A DNA stretch of 8,760 bases from Sphingobacteriia bacterium (GTDB lineage Bacteria > Bacteroidota > Bacteroidia > NS11-12g > UBA955): positions 1-8,760 of the forward strand of contig JAGKXC010000082.1 of the NCBI GenBank assembly GCA_021151535.1, given 5' to 3'. Every line of letters starts with the position of its first letter. The first letter of the stretch is position 1. The position numbers and the translations under genes were made by a program. Of this stretch, positions 1 through 6,354 are shown piece after piece. Below the pieces are notes generated by a model, which made no database searches, was not told the DNA's origin, and saw only the letters and a list, made by a program, of their open reading frames with translations.

Positions 1-705
1 AATCCCAACGAAGGACATCGTTTCTTGCCATATATTGTGGTTGTTATTGATGAGGTAGCGGATTTGATGATGACTGCGGGTAAAGAAATTGAAACACCCA
101 TCGCCCGTTTGGCTCAGTTGGCGCGAGCCATAGGTATTCACTTGATTTTGGCTACCCAAAGACCGAGTGTAAACGTAATTACGGGTATGATTAAGGCAAA
201 CTTCCCTGCTCGTATTGCATTCAGGGTAACATCGAAAATTGACAGTAGAACTATTTTGGATGCCAATGGTGCAGACCAATTAATAGGAAAGGGCGATATG
301 TTATTTAGTGGCGGAAATGAAATGATTCGATTACAGTGCCCGTTTGTTGACACACCAGAGGTGGAACGAATTGTAGATTTCATTGGTGAGCAGCGTGCAT
401 TCCCGATGGCATATCAATTACCTGAGGTGAAAGAAGAAGGAGGTGTATTGGGTGGTGAAGGATTTGATCCGAATGAACGGGATGATATGTTTGAGGATGC
501 GGCTAGAATTGTGGTATTGGGGCAGGTTGGAAGTACCAGTATGATTCAGCGGAAATTGAAAATTGGATACAACAGAGCGGGTAGATTAATGGACCAATTG
601 GAGGATGCCGGGATTGTAGGTCCGAACAATGGTTCTAAAGCTAGACAAGTTTTATTGCCAGATGAGTACGCATTAGAACAATTTTTACGAAATTTGAACG
701 ATTAA
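1..705 (+). CDS. ftsK: DNA translocase FtsK/SpoIIIE, C-terminal part (5' end outside window)
   Basis: The frame is open from base 1, so this is the last 234 residues of a protein that usually runs to about 800 residues or more. FtsK is a septum-anchored, ATP-driven DNA pump that clears chromosome ends from the closing division site. Visible here are the Walker B strand ending IDEVADLMM (fragment residues 12-24), the conserved block around ATQRPSVNVITGMIKANFPA (about 51-70) and the SKIDSRTILD...GADQLIGKGDMLF core motif (about 78-102). After an acidic linker comes the gamma winged-helix domain (about 161-228, with GSTSMIQRKLKIGYNRAGRL), which in characterised FtsK proteins reads polar DNA motifs and activates XerCD at dif. 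Walker A and the membrane segments lie upstream of the window. Its TAA is 2 bases before the lolA ATG, implying one transcript and probable translational coupling. A Xer-type recombinase, the known functional partner, lies 3.3 kb downstream on the same strand. Confidence 0.97.
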   Translation, partial: NPNEGHRFLPYIVVVIDEVADLMMTAGKEIETPIARLAQLARAIGIHLILATQRPSVNVITGMIKANFPARIAFRVTSKIDSRTILDANGADQLIGKGDMLFSGGNEMIRLQCPFVDTPEVERIVDFIGEQRAFPMAYQLPEVKEEGGVLGGEGFDPNERDDMFEDAARIVVLGQVGSTSMIQRKLKIGYNRAGRLMDQLEDAGIVGPNNGSKARQVLLPDEYALEQFLRNLND

Positions 706-707
706 GA

Positions 708-1367
708 ATGAAAACTTTAATAAAATCTATTTTTCTGTTTTGTGGTTTGGCGATTTCTTTTGGATTGCAGGCGCAGAACGACCCCAAGTCTGATGCAATT
801 TTGAAAAAAGTTGCTAAGGTTTATCAATCCTATTCAACCATCAATGCTACTTTTAGCATTACTACAACAGCAGCTGGTGGACAAGGTAAGCCTACAGTGG
901 AGAATGGCACTATTTGGTTGAAGGGTAAAAAGTTCAAGTTGAATTATGCGGCGCAGGAGATTTTTTGTGACGGAGCCTTTACTTGGACCTACAATAAGGA
1001 TGACGCAGAAGTGATTAAAGAAAACTTTAAGTTGAGAGATAATAGCATTACGCCCAATGAAATTTTCACTATTTACAACCGCGACTTCAAGAGTAAGTAT
1101 GAAGGTCCAACGGTAAGAAATGGTAAAAATTATGATGTTTTAATGTTAACTCCGAAGAAGAAGGTGAACTATGCGTATGTGAAGTTGGAGATTGACAAAA
1201 CCACAAACAAGATTCAGCGTGTGATTCAGCATTTTAAAAATGGTGCTGAGGTGATAATTGAAATAAAGACATTAACTCCGAATACAGCCTTGGCTGATAG
1301 CTTTTTTGTATGGAATCAAGCGGCGCATTCGGATGCGGTATTGGTAGATTTGACAAAGAAGAGATAA
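708..1367 (+). CDS. lolA: LolA-like periplasmic outer-membrane lipoprotein carrier
   Basis: This 219-residue protein has a classical Sec signal peptide: Lys at 2 and 6, a hydrophobic stretch at about 7-20, and a likely signal peptidase I cut after QAQ (residue 23). No lipobox Cys is present, so the mature protein should be soluble in the periplasm. The body has the LolA pattern: an N-terminal helix (SDAILKKVAKVYQSYSTINA), then beta strands with NGTIWLKGKKFKLNY (66-80), a CDGAFTWTYNKDDAEV segment (87-102) and a C-terminal PNTALADSFFVW (191-202). Members of the family ferry lipoproteins from the inner-membrane Lol exporter to the outer membrane; Bacteroidota generally lack a recognisable LolB, so the handover step there is unclear. 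The ATG at 708 is 2 bases after the ftsK stop, and pairing of ftsK with a LolA-family gene is common in this phylum. A strong hairpin follows 26 bases after the stop. The family call is firm; client lipoproteins cannot be inferred. Confidence 0.9.
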   Translation: MKTLIKSIFLFCGLAISFGLQAQNDPKSDAILKKVAKVYQSYSTINATFSITTTAAGGQGKPTVENGTIWLKGKKFKLNYAAQEIFCDGAFTWTYNKDDAEVIKENFKLRDNSITPNEIFTIYNRDFKSKYEGPTVRNGKNYDVLMLTPKKKVNYAYVKLEIDKTTNKIQRVIQHFKNGAEVIIEIKTLTPNTALADSFFVWNQAAHSDAVLVDLTKKR

Positions 1368-1393
1368 TTGAGATTAAGTTTAAACCTATAAAA

Positions 1394-1430
1394 AAAGGGC
1401 CGCTACATGAAGTAAGCGGCCCTTTATATT
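1394..1430. terminator. Bidirectional intrinsic terminator between lolA and sucD
   Basis: A perfect 11-bp inverted repeat, AAAGGGCCGCT (1394-1404) and AGCGGCCCTTT (1415-1425), is separated by a 10-base loop. The stem is GC-rich in the middle. On the + strand it is followed by a T-rich run (TTTATATTTTAATT), and on the - strand the flanking A run at 1390-1396 becomes a T tract. It sits between two convergent genes, 26 bases after the lolA stop and 25 bases before the 3' end of sucD, so it can end transcripts from both sides. Confidence 0.88.
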
Positions 1431-1449
1431 TTAATTGATGTGGTTTATT

Positions 1450-2322
1450 TTATTTGTTCAATACTTCGAACATTTTCTTACCGATTTCAGCAGGGCTTTC
1501 AACAACGTGGATTCCACATTCTCTCATGATGGCCATTTTCGCTTCAGCTGTATCTTCTTTACCACCTACGATTGCACCAGCATGACCCATTCTTCTACCA
1601 GCAGGGGCAGTTTGGCCAGCGATGAAACCTACTACAGGCTTAGTTCCGTTTTCTTTGATCCAACGAGCTGCTTCAGCTTCCATGCCTCCACCGATCTCAC
1701 CAATCATAACGATACCTTCTGTTTCTGGATCGTTCATGAACATTTCAACTGCTTCTTTGGTTGTGGTTCCAATGATTGGATCGCCACCGATACCGATTGC
1801 TGTGCTCTGACCTAAGCCTAATTTGGTAAGCTGATCAACAGCTTCATAGGTTAAAGTTCCAGATTTAGAAACTACACCGATTGTGCCTTTTTTGAAGATA
1901 AAGCCAGGCATGATACCGATTTTAGCTTCGCCTGGAGTGATGATACCAGGGCAGTTAGGACCGATCAATGTGCAGTTGTAAGATTTGATGTATTCTCTCA
2001 CATTCACCATGTCTTTGGTTGGAATACCTTCGGTAATGGCTACGATTACTTTGATACCCGCTTCTGCTGCTTCCATGATTGCGTCTGCAGCGAATGCTGG
2101 AGGAACAAAAATGATAGATACATTGGCACCTGCTTCTTTAACAGCGTCTTTAACGGTGTTAAATACAGGGCGATCTAAATGCAAACTTCCGCCTTTACCT
2201 GGAGTTACACCACCAACTACGTTAGTGCCGTATTCGATCATTTGTTGAGCGTGGAAAGTACCTTCATTACCGGTGAAACCTTGAACGATTACACGGGAAT
2301 CTTTGTTAACAAGAATACTCAT
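1450..2322 (-). CDS. sucD: Succinyl-CoA synthetase (succinate-CoA ligase), alpha subunit
   Basis: The product is a full-length 290-residue alpha subunit (E. coli SucD is 289). With the beta subunit SucC, not in this window, it interconverts succinyl-CoA and succinate while making ATP or GTP, the substrate-level phosphorylation step of the TCA cycle. Visible landmarks are the CoA-binding Rossmann start VIVQGFTGNEGTFH (11-24), GGVTPGKGG (37-45), IGPNCPGIITPGEAKIGIMP (120-139), GVVSKSGTLTYE (149-160), GIGGDPIIGT (177-186) and the GRRMGHAGAIVGG loop, whose His247 is the residue phosphorylated during catalysis. The ATG gives the canonical MSILVNKDSRVIVQG N-terminus, so the start is secure. It lies 97 bases downstream of the peroxidase gene on the same strand, and the two could share a transcript, although a possible promoter sits in that gap. 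Its codons favour C over G at third positions, unlike the + strand genes nearby. Confidence 0.98.
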   Translation of the reverse strand: MSILVNKDSRVIVQGFTGNEGTFHAQQMIEYGTNVVGGVTPGKGGSLHLDRPVFNTVKDAVKEAGANVSIIFVPPAFAADAIMEAAEAGIKVIVAITEGIPTKDMVNVREYIKSYNCTLIGPNCPGIITPGEAKIGIMPGFIFKKGTIGVVSKSGTLTYEAVDQLTKLGLGQSTAIGIGGDPIIGTTTKEAVEMFMNDPETEGIVMIGEIGGGMEAEAARWIKENGTKPVVGFIAGQTAPAGRRMGHAGAIVGGKEDTAEAKMAIMRECGIHVVESPAEIGKKMFEVLNK

Positions 2323-2335
2323 AAAAATTGTTGCG

Positions 2336-2367
2336 CGAAAATAACTTACAAGAACCCAAAACCCAAA
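2336..2367 (-). promoter_or_regulatory. Possible Bacteroidota-type sigma-ABfr promoter for sucD
   Basis: On the - strand, TATTTTCG (2343-2336) matches the phylum's -7 consensus TAnnTTTG at five of six fixed positions. A TTTG (2367-2364) lies 20 bases upstream, about where the -33 element is expected. The upstream element falls in a small tandem repeat (CCCAAAA twice on the + strand, 2355-2368). The leader before the sucD ATG would be only about 6-8 bases. In an AT-rich gap such matches arise easily by chance, so this is tentative. Confidence 0.22.
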
Positions 2368-2419
2368 AGTTTTGCGAAAATTGCAAGTAATTTAACAGAA
2401 CTACTGCTGTTTAGTGCAA

Positions 2420-3007
2420 TTATTTCTCAATGGCTTGGGTAAGTTCATCGCTAAATGGCTTTACCGTAGAAGGATAATAACCTACTAGCTGACCGGATTC
2501 ATTGATGAGAAATTTATTGAAGTTCCAACTCACGGTAGCATCTAAAGCTCCATTTTTTGTTTTTTGCGTAAGCCATTGGTATAATGGGTGTTGGTTACTT
2601 CCTTTAACCTCTAATTTCTCGGAAAGAGGGAAGGTTACACCGAAATTTTTCTCACAAAAACTGGCGATTTGCTCACTGCTGCCTGGCTCCTGACCTCCGA
2701 ATTGGTTGCAAGGAGTTCCTATAACTACCAATTTCTCTTTGTATTTATCTTGTAAAGCTTGAAGATCTTTGTATTGAGGTGTAAAGCCACATTCTGAAGC
2801 GGTATTCACAATCAGTATTTTTTTGCCTTTGTATTGGCTCAAATCCAATGTGTTTTTGCCATCTAAGGCTTTAAGGGGAATTTTATACACGCTAATGGAT
2901 GTGTCTTTAATTTGTTGTGGGTCAATGGATTTTGATTTTCCAAAGAAGCACGAAGTTAACATGGTTGTAACAGCGGTGAAGATAGAAGCGGTTTCTAATA
3001 AACTCAT
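2420..3007 (-). CDS. Glutathione peroxidase family (Cys type, probably thioredoxin-dependent), lipoprotein-like N-terminus
   Basis: This is a 195-residue thiol peroxidase that reduces hydrogen peroxide and organic or lipid hydroperoxides. The family core is intact: NTASECGFTPQY with the peroxidatic Cys73 (Cys, not selenocysteine), GTPCNQFGGQEPGS (97-110) supplying the conserved Gln106, and WNFNKFLIN (161-169) supplying Trp161 and Asn162. Cys118 in SFCEKNFGVTFP is placed like the resolving Cys of bacterial and plant enzymes that use thioredoxin rather than glutathione. Before the catalytic domain (from about residue 40) is a hydrophobic stretch ending LTSC (17-20), which fits a lipobox and would lipidate Cys20. 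However, no Lys or Arg precedes the hydrophobic part, which is atypical, so export is inferred and not certain. The only in-frame ATG is at 3007; the frame stays open upstream for at least 50 bases without another ATG. It is transcribed divergently from the Omp28-type gene, with 71 bases between starts. Confidence 0.92.
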   Translation of the reverse strand: MSLLETASIFTAVTTMLTSCFFGKSKSIDPQQIKDTSISVYKIPLKALDGKNTLDLSQYKGKKILIVNTASECGFTPQYKDLQALQDKYKEKLVVIGTPCNQFGGQEPGSSEQIASFCEKNFGVTFPLSEKLEVKGSNQHPLYQWLTQKTKNGALDATVSWNFNKFLINESGQLVGYYPSTVKPFSDELTQAIEK

Positions 3008-3078
3008 ATTTGTAAAATTAAGTAGGTTGCTATAATGAAAACAAAAATAATGTGGTAGTGTTTGGTTATTTTCGTGGT

Positions 3079-3969
3079 ATGTTATCCAGCAGCAAAAAAA
3101 TCTTATCTATTTTTTTATTCTCTTTGGTAGCCTCTTCATTTTTTGTAGCCTGCGAGGAAGAATTGCCTCCGGTTATCATGAAAGAAGTTGAAAAGCCTTT
3201 GTTAGACACTGCTTATCAGGGTAGTGTGCCATCGCCCCAAACCAAAAAAGTGCTGATTATGGATATCACGGGTGTACGTTGTAACAACTGTCCAAAGGCA
3301 GCGAAATTGGCACATCAGATTTCAGATGATAATCCGGGAAGAGTTGAAATTGTTGCATTATATCCGAGTACGCCGTTGGGATTAACTTTCCCTTGGCCTG
3401 GTTTTGATACGCTGGTTACGCCTGAATCTGAGCAAATTGCCACGTCTTTGGGTAGTATAAGTTCTTTGCCAATAGGTTCAGTGGATCAGGTTACCGTTGG
3501 CGGAGGCAAGTTGATAGATCGTTCTATTTGGTCAAATACGGTAACCAATCGTTTGGCGGTAGCATCGCCGATAAATATCAATTTAAAGAGTACTTGGAAA
3601 GATGCCGAAGGGAAAGCGAGGGTTGAGATTCAGATGGTTACGAATGTAGCTGTGAGCGGAGCTGTGAAGTATGTTGCGGCGGTTTTGGAAGATGGTATTT
3701 TGAGCAAACAAGCTGATGCGGATGATACAGTTGGCGTGCACGGTGTTATTGATGATTATGAGCACAATCACGCTTTGAGAACCGTAATAGGTAGTACTTT
3801 GGGTAATGATGTTGGAAGTAATATGCCCGCGGGTTGGGTGGTTGAAAAGCATTATTATTTTACGCCAAAGAGCAAATGGAAAGCTGATAATTTGTATTTG
3901 GTGGTTTGGGTGTACGATGCAGTTTCCAAAGAGGTTTACCAAGTGCAAAAGGTTAAATTGAAATCATAA
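3079..3969 (+). CDS. Omp28-related lipoprotein with thioredoxin-like CxxC motif
   Basis: I place the start at the ATG at 3079 (296 residues) because it begins a proper signal peptide: MLSSSKK, then a hydrophobic run, then FVAC with the lipidated Cys25. A GTG at 3052 would add nine residues and is less likely. The acidic residues right after the Cys (CEEE) resemble the export signal that sends lipoproteins to the cell surface in some Bacteroidota. The body matches the Omp28-related family: a strand KVLIMDITGVRCNNCPKAA (57-75) with Cys68 and Cys71 in a CNNC thioredoxin-like motif, a probable cis-proline turn LPIGSVDQ (130-137), and the family's YEHNHALR (227-234) before a C-terminal beta domain ending in VVWVYDAVSKEVYQVQKVKL. 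Its biochemical role is not established; the CxxC suggests redox or metal chemistry, which is inference. xerD starts 35 bases downstream and may be cotranscribed. Confidence 0.86.
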   Translation: MLSSSKKILSIFLFSLVASSFFVACEEELPPVIMKEVEKPLLDTAYQGSVPSPQTKKVLIMDITGVRCNNCPKAAKLAHQISDDNPGRVEIVALYPSTPLGLTFPWPGFDTLVTPESEQIATSLGSISSLPIGSVDQVTVGGGKLIDRSIWSNTVTNRLAVASPININLKSTWKDAEGKARVEIQMVTNVAVSGAVKYVAAVLEDGILSKQADADDTVGVHGVIDDYEHNHALRTVIGSTLGNDVGSNMPAGWVVEKHYYFTPKSKWKADNLYLVVWVYDAVSKEVYQVQKVKLKS

Positions 3970-4004
3970 TATAGGGCGATAAGGGCCAGAAAACGGCGGC
4001 AACT

Positions 4005-4907
4005 ATGGAAAATTGGGAGCGCAGTTTACGCGGCTTTAAGCAATATCTAACTTTAGAAAGGTCGTTATCTTTAAATAGCGTTGAGGCTTATTTAACCGAC
4101 GTTTCCAAGTTCAAACTTTGGTGTGATGAGCAGGGTTTTCAGAGTCCGATTCAGGTAGATTCGAGGCGAATTTTGCATTTCCCTCAATGGATTGCGGATT
4201 TGGGCTTTGTGCCTACATCGCAAGCCCGCATTATCTCTGGAGTAAGGGCGTTTTACAAGTATTTGGTGGTGGATGATATTCTGGTAGAATCGCCAGCTGA
4301 TTTTTTGGAACCGCCCAAAACGGGCAGGAAATTGCCAGTTGCGTTGAGTATTGAAGAAATTGATGCGATGGTTTTGGCGATCGACCGTAGCAAGCCGGAG
4401 GGAGAAAGGAATGTGGCGATTTTGGAAACTTTGTATAGCTGTGGTTTGCGTGTGAGTGAATTGGTGGGGTTGAAATTAACGCAAGTGCATGCAGATGAAG
4501 GATTTGTACAGGTTTTGGGAAAGGGGAATAAAGAGCGATTGGTTCCCATTGGTGAGCGGGCTCTTAAGCATATTAAAATTTATGTGAATCAGGTGCGGGT
4601 GCATTTAACTATAAAGCCACAGGATAGGGACATTGTTTTTTTAAGCTCGAGAGGTGGGAAAATGAGTCGGCAACTGGTGTTTTTATTGATCAAAGATTTG
4701 GCGATGAAGGCGGGGGTGCAGAAGAATATTTCGCCGCACGTATTTAGACATTCATTTGCAACGCATTTGGTAGAGGCGGGAGCTGATTTGAGGGCGGTGC
4801 AAGAGATGTTGGGCCATGAATCTATTACTACAACGGAAATTTACACGCATTTAGACCGCAGTTATTTGGCCAATACGTTGTTGCAGTATCATCCCAGGTC
4901 GGGTTGA
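4005..4907 (+). CDS. xerD: XerC/XerD-type tyrosine site-specific recombinase
   Basis: This complete 300-residue recombinase resolves chromosome dimers at dif by stepwise strand exchange through a 3'-phosphotyrosine. The N-terminal SAM-like core-binding domain (about 1-105) starts with FKQYLTLERSLSLNSVEAYL. The catalytic domain holds every expected residue: Arg149 in YSCGLRVSELVGL, Lys173 in LGKGNKERLVP, His245 and Arg248 in PHVFRHSFATHL, His271 in MLGHESITTTEIYTH, and the nucleophile Tyr280. All six sit exactly one residue later than in E. coli XerD (R148, K172, H244, R247, H270, Y279), so this is a housekeeping Xer enzyme and not an integron or phage integrase. XerC remains possible; the D assignment rests on overall resemblance. 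No attachment site flanks it. Its activator FtsK is encoded at the left edge of the window. The gene converges on the glycosyltransferase, with 64 bases between stops. Confidence 0.95.
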   Translation: MENWERSLRGFKQYLTLERSLSLNSVEAYLTDVSKFKLWCDEQGFQSPIQVDSRRILHFPQWIADLGFVPTSQARIISGVRAFYKYLVVDDILVESPADFLEPPKTGRKLPVALSIEEIDAMVLAIDRSKPEGERNVAILETLYSCGLRVSELVGLKLTQVHADEGFVQVLGKGNKERLVPIGERALKHIKIYVNQVRVHLTIKPQDRDIVFLSSRGGKMSRQLVFLLIKDLAMKAGVQKNISPHVFRHSFATHLVEAGADLRAVQEMLGHESITTTEIYTHLDRSYLANTLLQYHPRSG

Positions 4908-4935
4908 TAGGGGAATAGTTCTTGGGTAAAGGAGG

Positions 4936-4970
4936 CGCATTTAATAATGCGTTGGCTATTGAGAGAATAG
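4936..4970. other. Two small inverted repeats between convergent xerD and glycosyltransferase genes
   Basis: CGCATT-taat-AATGCG (4936-4951) and CTATT-gagag-AATAG (4956-4970) could each form a short hairpin of 5-6 bp with a 4-5 base loop. They fill most of the 64-base gap between the two stop codons. Neither is followed by a T tract, so a terminator role is only possible. The region shows no other recognisable signal. Confidence 0.25.
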
Positions 4971-4971
4971 T

Positions 4972-5991
4972 CTAATTTTCAAACCATTTGGCCCAAGTGG
5001 TTTTACCTTTGATAAAATAGCCAAACACGATTGAGTGCGGAATGGTTCCGGGAAGGTCTTTTAGCATTTTTGGATTTGGGGTAACGGAGAATTGGCCTTT
5101 AATTTTTTCAAATTCTCTATGTGCCTTAATGATAGGAGGGATGAGGTTGAATTGAAATTTGAGGGCAAAGAAAACACCTGCCAATCCATCGAGTAATTTA
5201 CGTTGGAAAATGCGGACTTCTTTTTCTGCCGGGTGCATGTTTTTGTGCATGAGTAGCAGATTGTTTCGAAAGTTAAGAAATGTTTTTCTGGGCGATTGGT
5301 TGGCAAGAGTTGCGCCGCCCATGTGGTAGACTTTGGCTTGGGGGACGCTGTAAACGGAATAGCCCAAAAGGTGCAAACGCCAGCACAGATCAATTTCCTC
5401 CATATGGGCGAAGAAGGCTTCATCTAAGCCGCCAGCCTGTTCCCATGCGGTACGCTTGATAAACAAGGCGGCGCCGGTGGCCCAAAAAATCGGTCTTTGC
5501 GCATCGTATTGCCGCATATCTTCCTCCACATTGCCGAAAATCCGCCCGCGGCAAAACGGATACGCAAAGGCATCCAAATATCCGCCACCGGCGCCAGCAT
5601 ATTCAAATTTACTCCTATTAAAATAGTCCAAAATATGAGGCTGCGCTGCTCCAAAGCTCGGATCCGCTTCCGCACAAGCTATTAATGGCGCTAACCACCC
5701 CGCCTCAAACTCAGCATCACTGTTTAATAAAACAAAATAATCTTCCTCTAACCCCGCTAATGCCCTATTGTATCCTCCAGCATATCCCGTATTCTCCTCC
5801 AACCGAATCAATTTTACCCCAGGGTATGTTTCTGCAACCCAATCAGCACTGCCATCTTCAGACGCGTTATCAGCCACTGTAATCGTTACACCCTCCAACG
5901 CACACGCCTCCACTACATTGGGTAAACACTGTGCCAATACCTTTTGGGTATTGTAATTTAATACTACTACGTTAACCGTTGGCTTTTGCAT
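4972..5991 (-). CDS. Glycosyltransferase family 2
   Basis: Starting at the ATG at 5991 this is a 339-residue GT-A-fold enzyme; an ATG at 6021 would add ten residues but leaves a less natural N-terminus ahead of the first beta strand. The fold starts immediately with VNVVVLNYNTQKVLAQCLPN (6-25). Asp41 in VADNASEDGS is the nucleotide contact, NTGYAGGYNRAL (67-78) follows, and LLNSDAEF (88-95) holds the metal-binding Asp region. The acceptor half has GGLDEAFFAHMEEIDLCWRL (187-206), with acidic residues at the expected catalytic-base position. A C-terminal extension (about 235-339) contains hydrophobic and basic patches that might contact the membrane. The arrangement resembles rhamnosyl- and related transferases of polysaccharide or O-antigen assembly, but sugar and acceptor cannot be read from sequence. 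Its start overlaps the upstream unknown gene by 20 bases in another frame, implying coupling. Third-position G/C preference changes sharply along the gene: G-ending codons in the 5' half, C-ending codons in the 3' half. Confidence 0.93.
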   Translation of the reverse strand: MQKPTVNVVVLNYNTQKVLAQCLPNVVEACALEGVTITVADNASEDGSADWVAETYPGVKLIRLEENTGYAGGYNRALAGLEEDYFVLLNSDAEFEAGWLAPLIACAEADPSFGAAQPHILDYFNRSKFEYAGAGGGYLDAFAYPFCRGRIFGNVEEDMRQYDAQRPIFWATGAALFIKRTAWEQAGGLDEAFFAHMEEIDLCWRLHLLGYSVYSVPQAKVYHMGGATLANQSPRKTFLNFRNNLLLMHKNMHPAEKEVRIFQRKLLDGLAGVFFALKFQFNLIPPIIKAHREFEKIKGQFSVTPNPKMLKDLPGTIPHSIVFGYFIKGKTTWAKWFEN

Positions 5992-6346
5992 CCTTAGAAC
6001 TTCCAAAATTATGGAAAACAAATTGAGGTTGAGGCGGCGTTAACAATAATATGCAACACTTTTTTTTGGGATCTCCCAACGCTTCCCGCATCTTCTCCTG
6101 CGCATCCTGCTGCACAATACCCAACTCCACAAATCGCTCTAATGTAGTGGCATTGATAGAAAATGGGAAACCAAACTCCGTTCTATCAATAATCATCTCC
6201 CCAATTTTTGCATTTTCTTGGTGCGCAACATAAACCGGGAAACCCGAAAATCCACCCTCAATCATATCTATGCTAACCTCCTGTAAGAAGTTGTCGATCT
6301 CTTTTAACTGCTCGCCTAACTGCTGCAATTGCTCCTTGGGTAACAT
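5972..6346 (-). CDS. Conserved-looking small protein of unknown function (124 aa)
   Basis: I do not recognise this protein. It has no signal peptide, membrane segment or lipobox, so it is probably cytoplasmic. The first 25 residues form a likely amphipathic helix rich in Gln, Leu and Glu (KEQLQQLGEQLKEIDNFLQ). A probable beta region follows, with GGFSGFPVYVAHQENAKIGE (31-50) and IIDRTEFGFPFSINATTLER (52-71), then a second helix (VELGIVQQDAQEKMREAL, 73-90), a Lys-Lys-Lys-Cys-Cys patch (94-98) and a Pro/Phe-rich tail. The reading frame is supported by its context and strand-consistent codon use. Its ATG is 8 bases after the stop of the T9SS cargo gene, and its 3' end overlaps the glycosyltransferase start by 20 bases, so the three are very likely co-translated from one mRNA. 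An 8-A run on the coding strand (6067-6060) is a natural place for sequencing or slippage errors, but the frame reads through it normally. Confidence 0.8.
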   Translation of the reverse strand: MLPKEQLQQLGEQLKEIDNFLQEVSIDMIEGGFSGFPVYVAHQENAKIGEMIIDRTEFGFPFSINATTLERFVELGIVQQDAQEKMREALGDPKKKCCILLLTPPQPQFVFHNFGSSKDAKANG

Positions 6347-6354
6347 GCTTTTAA

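Noticed and set aside
1435..1815. A 126-codon + strand frame, plus other + strand frames antisense to sucD.
   Set aside because: They lie opposite a complete, highly conserved sucD; their translations are low-complexity Ser/Phe/Thr-rich strings with no family pattern.
3005..3074. Promoter-like strings (CATATTTG, TATAAT, TATTTTCG) in and around the peroxidase/Omp28 divergent gap.
   Set aside because: None pairs with a TTTG at the right distance and with a sensible leader for either gene, so no specific promoter can be assigned.
3583..3948. A 121-codon - strand frame antisense to the Omp28-type gene.
   Set aside because: The + strand frame has a signal peptide and family motifs; the antisense translation is His/Asn/Ile-rich and featureless.
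4931..4971. A possible dif site, because the segment near xerD contains GCGCAT-like and palindromic sequence.
   Set aside because: The arms of the palindrome are separated by only 4 bases, not the 6-base centre between two 11-base Xer arms, and there is no TTATGTTAA-like arm. No other intergenic gap in the window shows a convincing dif.
5061..5675. Two consecutive open frames on the - strand inside the glycosyltransferase (5061-5423 and 5424-5675), which could look like separate genes or frameshift remnants.
   Set aside because: They overlap an intact glycosyltransferase frame that carries all family motifs; the shadow translations show no recognisable motif.
6059..6065. A AAA AAG heptamer on the coding strand of the unknown gene, in the phase that permits programmed -1 frameshifting.
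   Set aside because: A -1 shift reaches a stop after about 17 codons and does not join the glycosyltransferase frame (which is +1), and I see no strong downstream hairpin; probably just three Lys codons in an A run.
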